Assembly: GCA_015660155.1 (NCBI GenBank)
Contig: DQLO01000056.1
Coordinates: forward strand, 1-10,706
DNA from: Verrucomicrobiota bacterium
Lineage (GTDB): Bacteria > Verrucomicrobiota > Verrucomicrobiia > Limisphaerales > UBA1100
Length of the DNA stretch: 10,706 bases
Reading direction: 5' to 3'
Every line of letters starts with the position of its first letter. Within the stretch, counting starts at the first letter, position 1. Position numbers and translations under genes: made by a program. Below are positions 7,758-10,706 of this stretch, in pieces. The notes below the pieces were generated by a model. That model made no database searches and was not told the origin of the DNA. It was given only the letters and a program-made list of their open reading frames with translations.

Positions 7758-9046
7758 ACATTCTCCTCATCGGCGGTGGCGGGCGCGAGCACGCTTTGGC
7801 TTGGAAGCTGGCGCAGAGCCCGCGTGTGGAGCGGCTTTGGGTGGCGCCGGGGAATGGTGGCATTGCGGGGGAGGTCACTGCGGGCGGCGTGCCGGTGGAG
7901 TGTGTGCCGGTGGGTGCGGAGGATTTGGAGGCGCTTTTGGATTTCGCCGTGGCGCATCAACCGGAGCTCACGGTGGTGGGGCCGGATAATCCGCTGGCGG
8001 CGGGCATTGTGGATTTGTTTGAGGAAAATAATTTGCGCATTTGGGGGCCGAACGCGGCGGCGGCGCAGTTTGAATCGTCCAAAGTTTTCGCGCAGGATTT
8101 TATGGCGCGGCACAGTATCCCGACGGCGCGGGCGGGGACGTTTAATTTTCCGACAGCGGCGAAGGCTTTTGCGGGCGAGCTGGACGGCCGATGTGTGGTG
8201 AAAGCGGATGGTCTCGCGCTGGGCAAAGGGGTTTTGATTTGCGAAACGCTGGAGGAAGCGGAGGCGGCGATTGACTCGGTGATGGTCGATCAACAATTTG
8301 GTGAGGCGGGCGATCAAGTGGTGATTCAGGAATTTTTGGAAGGCACCGAAATTTCGCTGCACGTGATGTGCGATGGCCGCACCACCATTTTATTTCCCAC
8401 TTCGCAGGATCACAAACGCGCGCTGGACGGCGACAAGGGCCTCAACACCGGCGGCATGGGCACCTTTTCGCCCGCGCCGTTTTTGAGCGATGAGGATTTG
8501 GCGCAAGCCGCGAGGGCCATCATCGACCCATGGCTGCTGGGGTGTCAGGTGGAGGAAATCGATTTTCGCGGCATGCTTTACCCCGGCCTGATGTTGACCG
8601 ACGAGGGCCCAAAGGTGCTGGAATTCAACGCGCGCTGGGGCGATCCGGAAACGCAGGTTTACCTCATGCGATTGGAAACCGACCTCGTGGATTTGTTTGA
8701 GGCGAGCATCGACCGTCGGCTGGCGGAGATGGACGTGCATTGGAGCGATCAAGCCGCCGTGTGCGTGGTGATGGCTTCGGGCGGGTATCCCGAAAGCTAC
8801 GCCAAAGGCAAACCCATCACCGGCATCGCCGATGCCGACGCGATGGAAGGCGTGAAAGTTTTCCACGCCGGCACCAAATATGAAGGTAAAAACCTCGTCA
8901 CCAGCGGCGGCCGCGTGCTGGGAGTCACGGCGCTGGGCGACACATTGGCCGCCGCGCGCGATCTGGCTTACGCGGCGGTGGATAAAATAAAGTTTGAAGG
9001 CGCGCACGTTCGCGGGGATATTGCCGCCAAGGCGTTGACCGATTGA
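7754..9046 (+). CDS. purD: Phosphoribosylamine-glycine ligase (GAR synthetase) PurD
   Basis: PurD joins glycine to phosphoribosylamine with ATP, giving GAR, and so uses the unstable product of PurF directly. The 430-residue product has the expected pre-ATP-grasp start [17 protein letters not shown], then [12 protein letters not shown] at 76-87, the ATP-grasp lysine region [13 protein letters not shown] at 148-160, [10 protein letters not shown] at 192-201, PTSQDHKR at 215-222, [10 protein letters not shown] at 231-240 and the metal/ATP site [14 protein letters not shown] at 288-301. No missing key residue was noticed. The start overlaps the purM stop by 4 nt. The first 600 nt or so are strongly G-rich on this strand (line 7861-7920 has 32 G to 12 C), unlike purM before it and the rest of purD after about 8380. 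Downstream, 23 nt separate it from the fused phosphatase-RpiB-SHMT gene, whose SHMT domain can supply its glycine. Confidence 0.97.
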   Translation: MNILLIGGGGREHALAWKLAQSPRVERLWVAPGNGGIAGEVTAGGVPVECVPVGAEDLEALLDFAVAHQPELTVVGPDNPLAAGIVDLFEENNLRIWGPNAAAAQFESSKVFAQDFMARHSIPTARAGTFNFPTAAKAFAGELDGRCVVKADGLALGKGVLICETLEEAEAAIDSVMVDQQFGEAGDQVVIQEFLEGTEISLHVMCDGRTTILFPTSQDHKRALDGDKGLNTGGMGTFSPAPFLSDEDLAQAARAIIDPWLLGCQVEEIDFRGMLYPGLMLTDEGPKVLEFNARWGDPETQVYLMRLETDLVDLFEASIDRRLAEMDVHWSDQAAVCVVMASGGYPESYAKGKPITGIADADAMEGVKVFHAGTKYEGKNLVTSGGRVLGVTALGDTLAAARDLAYAAVDKIKFEGAHVRGDIAAKALTD

Positions 9047-9069
9047 CCGGACGCGCCACCCAACCGGGA

Positions 9070-10706
9070 ATGAAAAAAATTCTCTTTGTCTGCACGGGCA
9101 ACATTTGTCGCAGCCCGATGGCCGAAGGCTTTTTCCGCGAACTCATGAAAGAGCAGGGCGGCTACGAAGCACTGTCGGCCGGCCTCGGCGCGATCGATGG
9201 CGCGTCGCCCAGCGTGCATTCGGTCACGGCGATGCAGGAATTGGGCATCGATATCACCGACCAGCGCAGCGCGCAAATCACTCCGGAAATGGTCGCCGAA
9301 TCCGATTATATTTTCGGCCTCGCCAGCGGGCACGTGGACAACATCATTCGCTACTTCCCCCAAGCCCGCGAGCGGGTGTTTTTGCTGCGCGAGTTTGTGG
9401 AGGCACTGCCCGCCGACCGCAAGGACATCGCCGATCCGATTGGCGGCGACCTCACAATTTATCAAGTCTGCCGCAATCAAATCAAGGAGGGCATCGAGGC
9501 ACTCATTCCGTTTGTGAACCAAACTTCAATGACATCATCAGTAAAAAAAAATAACACCCTCGCCATCGGCGCGGATCATGGCGGCTATGCGCTCAAAGAA
9601 ACTCTGCGCGCGCATCTCGAGGCGCAAGACATCACCGTTCAGGATTACGGCCCCGCCAGCGATGACTCCTGCGATTATCCGGACTTCGCCCAAGCGGTGG
9701 CCCGCAGCGTGGCCAGCGGGCAACACGCGCGCGGCGTGCTCATTTGCAAATCCGGCGTGGGCATGAGCATGGCCGCCAACAAAGTGGTCGGCGTACGCGC
9801 GGCGCTCATTGACGAGCCAGGAACCGCCGTGCTCGCGCGCCAGCACAACAATGCAAACGTGCTTTGCTTGTCCGCCAACAAAACCGGCGCGGAAGCGGCC
9901 AAGGATATTTTGGAATCATTCCTCGGCACGGAGTTCGAGGGCGGCCGCCATGTGCGGCGCGTTGAAAAACTGGAGCCCGATCATCGCGTGGAAGTGGTGG
10001 ACCCCGATGTGGACGAGGTGCTGCGGCACGAAAAACAGCGCCAACAGGAAAACATCGAGCTGATCGCCAGCGAAAATTTCACCAGCCCCGCCGTGATGGA
10101 AGCGCAGGGCTCCACGCTCACTAATAAATATGCCGAAGGCTATCCCGGCAAACGCTGGTACGGCGGCTGCGAACACGTGGACGTGGTGGAAGAACTGGCC
10201 ATCGAGCGCGCCAAAAAAGTTTTTGGCGCGGAATATGTGAACGTCCAGCCGCATTCGGGCAGTGGCGCGAATATGGCCGTGTACTTCGCAGTGCTCAAGC
10301 CGGGCGATAAAATGCTCACGATGGATCTCAGCCATGGCGGCCATCTCACGCACGGCAATGCGGCCAACTTCTCCGGCAAGTTTTTCGAGATCGTCCATTA
10401 CGGCGTGCGCAAGGAGGACGAGCGGATTGATTACGATCAACTCGCCGAAATGGCGATGGAGCACAAACCGAAAATGATCACCGTGGGCGCGAGCGCCTAC
10501 CCGCGCCTCATCGATTTCCAGCGGATGGGCGAGATCGCTAAGGCGAGCGGCGCGATGTTGCTGGCGGACATCGCGCACATCGCTGGGCTCGTGGCCGCCG
10601 GTTGCCATCCGAGCCCCGTGCCGCACGCGGATTTTGTCACCACCACCACTCACAAAACTTTGCGCGGCCCGCGCGGCGGGCTCATTATGGCGCGCGAGGA
10701 ATACGC
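9070..10706 (+). CDS. Triple fusion: LMW protein phosphatase - ribose-5-phosphate isomerase B - serine hydroxymethyltransferase (3' end outside window)
   Basis: One open frame of 545 codons plus two bases reads through three domains with no stop. Residues 1-150 are a low-molecular-weight phosphatase: P-loop C8-TGNIC-R14-S15 and general acid Asp122 in DIADPIGGD. Residues about 163-300 are RpiB, which interconverts ribulose 5-phosphate and ribose 5-phosphate: ADHGGY with Asp169 and His170, base Cys226 in LICKSGVG, His259 in RQHNNAN, and EGGRHVRRV near 290. Residues about 311 onward are SHMT (serine + THF to glycine + methylene-THF): [35 protein letters not shown], Asp500 and His503, and the PLP lysine Lys529 in [14 protein letters not shown]. 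About 170 SHMT residues lie beyond the window. ATG 9070 is chosen because the phosphatase fold begins there. The internal ATG at 9529 has no Shine-Dalgarno sequence near it. Last known gene of the purine operon. Confidence 0.88.
   Translation, partial: MKKILFVCTGNICRSPMAEGFFRELMKEQGGYEALSAGLGAIDGASPSVHSVTAMQELGIDITDQRSAQITPEMVAESDYIFGLASGHVDNIIRYFPQARERVFLLREFVEALPADRKDIADPIGGDLTIYQVCRNQIKEGIEALIPFVNQTSMTSSVKKNNTLAIGADHGGYALKETLRAHLEAQDITVQDYGPASDDSCDYPDFAQAVARSVASGQHARGVLICKSGVGMSMAANKVVGVRAALIDEPGTAVLARQHNNANVLCLSANKTGAEAAKDILESFLGTEFEGGRHVRRVEKLEPDHRVEVVDPDVDEVLRHEKQRQQENIELIASENFTSPAVMEAQGSTLTNKYAEGYPGKRWYGGCEHVDVVEELAIERAKKVFGAEYVNVQPHSGSGANMAVYFAVLKPGDKMLTMDLSHGGHLTHGNAANFSGKFFEIVHYGVRKEDERIDYDQLAEMAMEHKPKMITVGASAYPRLIDFQRMGEIAKASGAMLLADIAHIAGLVAAGCHPSPVPHADFVTTTTHKTLRGPRGGLIMAREEY
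9543..9554 (+). other. A9 slippery tract with immediate alternative stop at a domain junction
   Basis: Nine consecutive A occupy 9543-9551, between the phosphatase and RpiB domains. In the fusion frame they read GTA AAA AAA AAT, so A_AAA_AAA (9543-9549) is an in-frame heptamer of the kind used for minus-one ribosomal frameshifting. A one-base backward slip, or one extra A added by RNA polymerase slippage, gives AAA then TAA at 9552-9554. The shortened product would be about 161 residues, a complete phosphatase. A weak 6-bp stem (CGCCAT at 9561-9566, ATGGCG at 9578-9583) follows 11 nt after the heptamer. Function is inferred; the tract is also the likeliest place for a sequencing indel. Confidence 0.45.

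Noticed and set aside
7002..8362. Two long minus-strand open frames opposite purM and purD (7002-7754, 7607-8362)
   Set aside because: They are antisense shadows of well-supported genes, overlap each other and show low-complexity residues rich in Arg, His and Ala without a recognisable motif.
9484..9491. AAGGAGGG, a strong Shine-Dalgarno match before the RpiB domain
   Set aside because: It is 37 nt from the ATG at 9529 and about 50 nt from the A9 tract, too far to direct initiation or stimulate frameshifting; no start codon lies at a proper distance. It encodes Lys-Glu-Gly of the phosphatase C-terminal helix.
1..10706. CRISPR arrays, insertion sequences, tRNA or rRNA genes
   Set aside because: No direct repeat series, transposase motif, tRNA-like cloverleaf or rRNA signature was noticed by eye on either strand.

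Overview
The window looks like a chromosomal segment of a Verrucomicrobiota-type bacterium. Three things point there: a prepilin-like protein of the kind found in many copies in Verrucomicrobiota and Planctomycetota, a 22-residue N-terminus resembling the SurA/PpiD-like membrane-anchored folding factors of that phylum, and small exported proteins of similar flavour. The lineage is inferred from remembered protein style, with no database search behind it. Base composition is not uniform: about 563-1970 is visibly more AT-rich than the purine genes after it.

Layout. At 1-66 on the minus strand lies the first 22 codons of a membrane-anchored protein. A divergent intergenic region with two nested inverted repeats separates it from a plus-strand pair of overlapping small genes: a 128-aa lipoprotein (180-566) and a 137-aa membrane-anchored protein with a CxxC motif (563-976). 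After an AT-rich promoter-like gap comes a 250-aa prepilin-like protein (1094-1846), closed by a very good intrinsic terminator (1865-1892).

From 1973 to the right edge there is one tightly packed operon: purS, purQ, purL, purF, purM, purD, then a very long open frame that leaves the window. Junctions are 1-nt or 4-nt overlaps or gaps of 4 and 23 nt. PurS/PurQ/small PurL form the three-subunit FGAM synthase; PurF, PurD and PurM catalyse the first, second and fifth steps of de novo purine synthesis. A stem-loop followed by a T-run sits directly before purS and looks like a leader terminator or attenuator.

The most striking item is the last gene (9070 to beyond 10706). One uninterrupted frame encodes a low-molecular-weight protein phosphatase, then ribose-5-phosphate isomerase B, then serine hydroxymethyltransferase, with no stop codon between the domains. 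As separate genes these three occur close together in the same order in Bacillus subtilis (ywlE, rpiB/ywlF, glyA). Here they appear fused and placed behind the purine genes, where RpiB handles the ribose-5-phosphate pool that feeds PRPP for PurF, and SHMT makes the glycine used by PurD plus one-carbon units. At the first domain junction there is a run of nine A containing an in-frame A_AAA_AAA heptamer. Slipping back by one base would meet TAA at once and release the phosphatase alone, which suggests, but does not prove, that two products are made from this gene.
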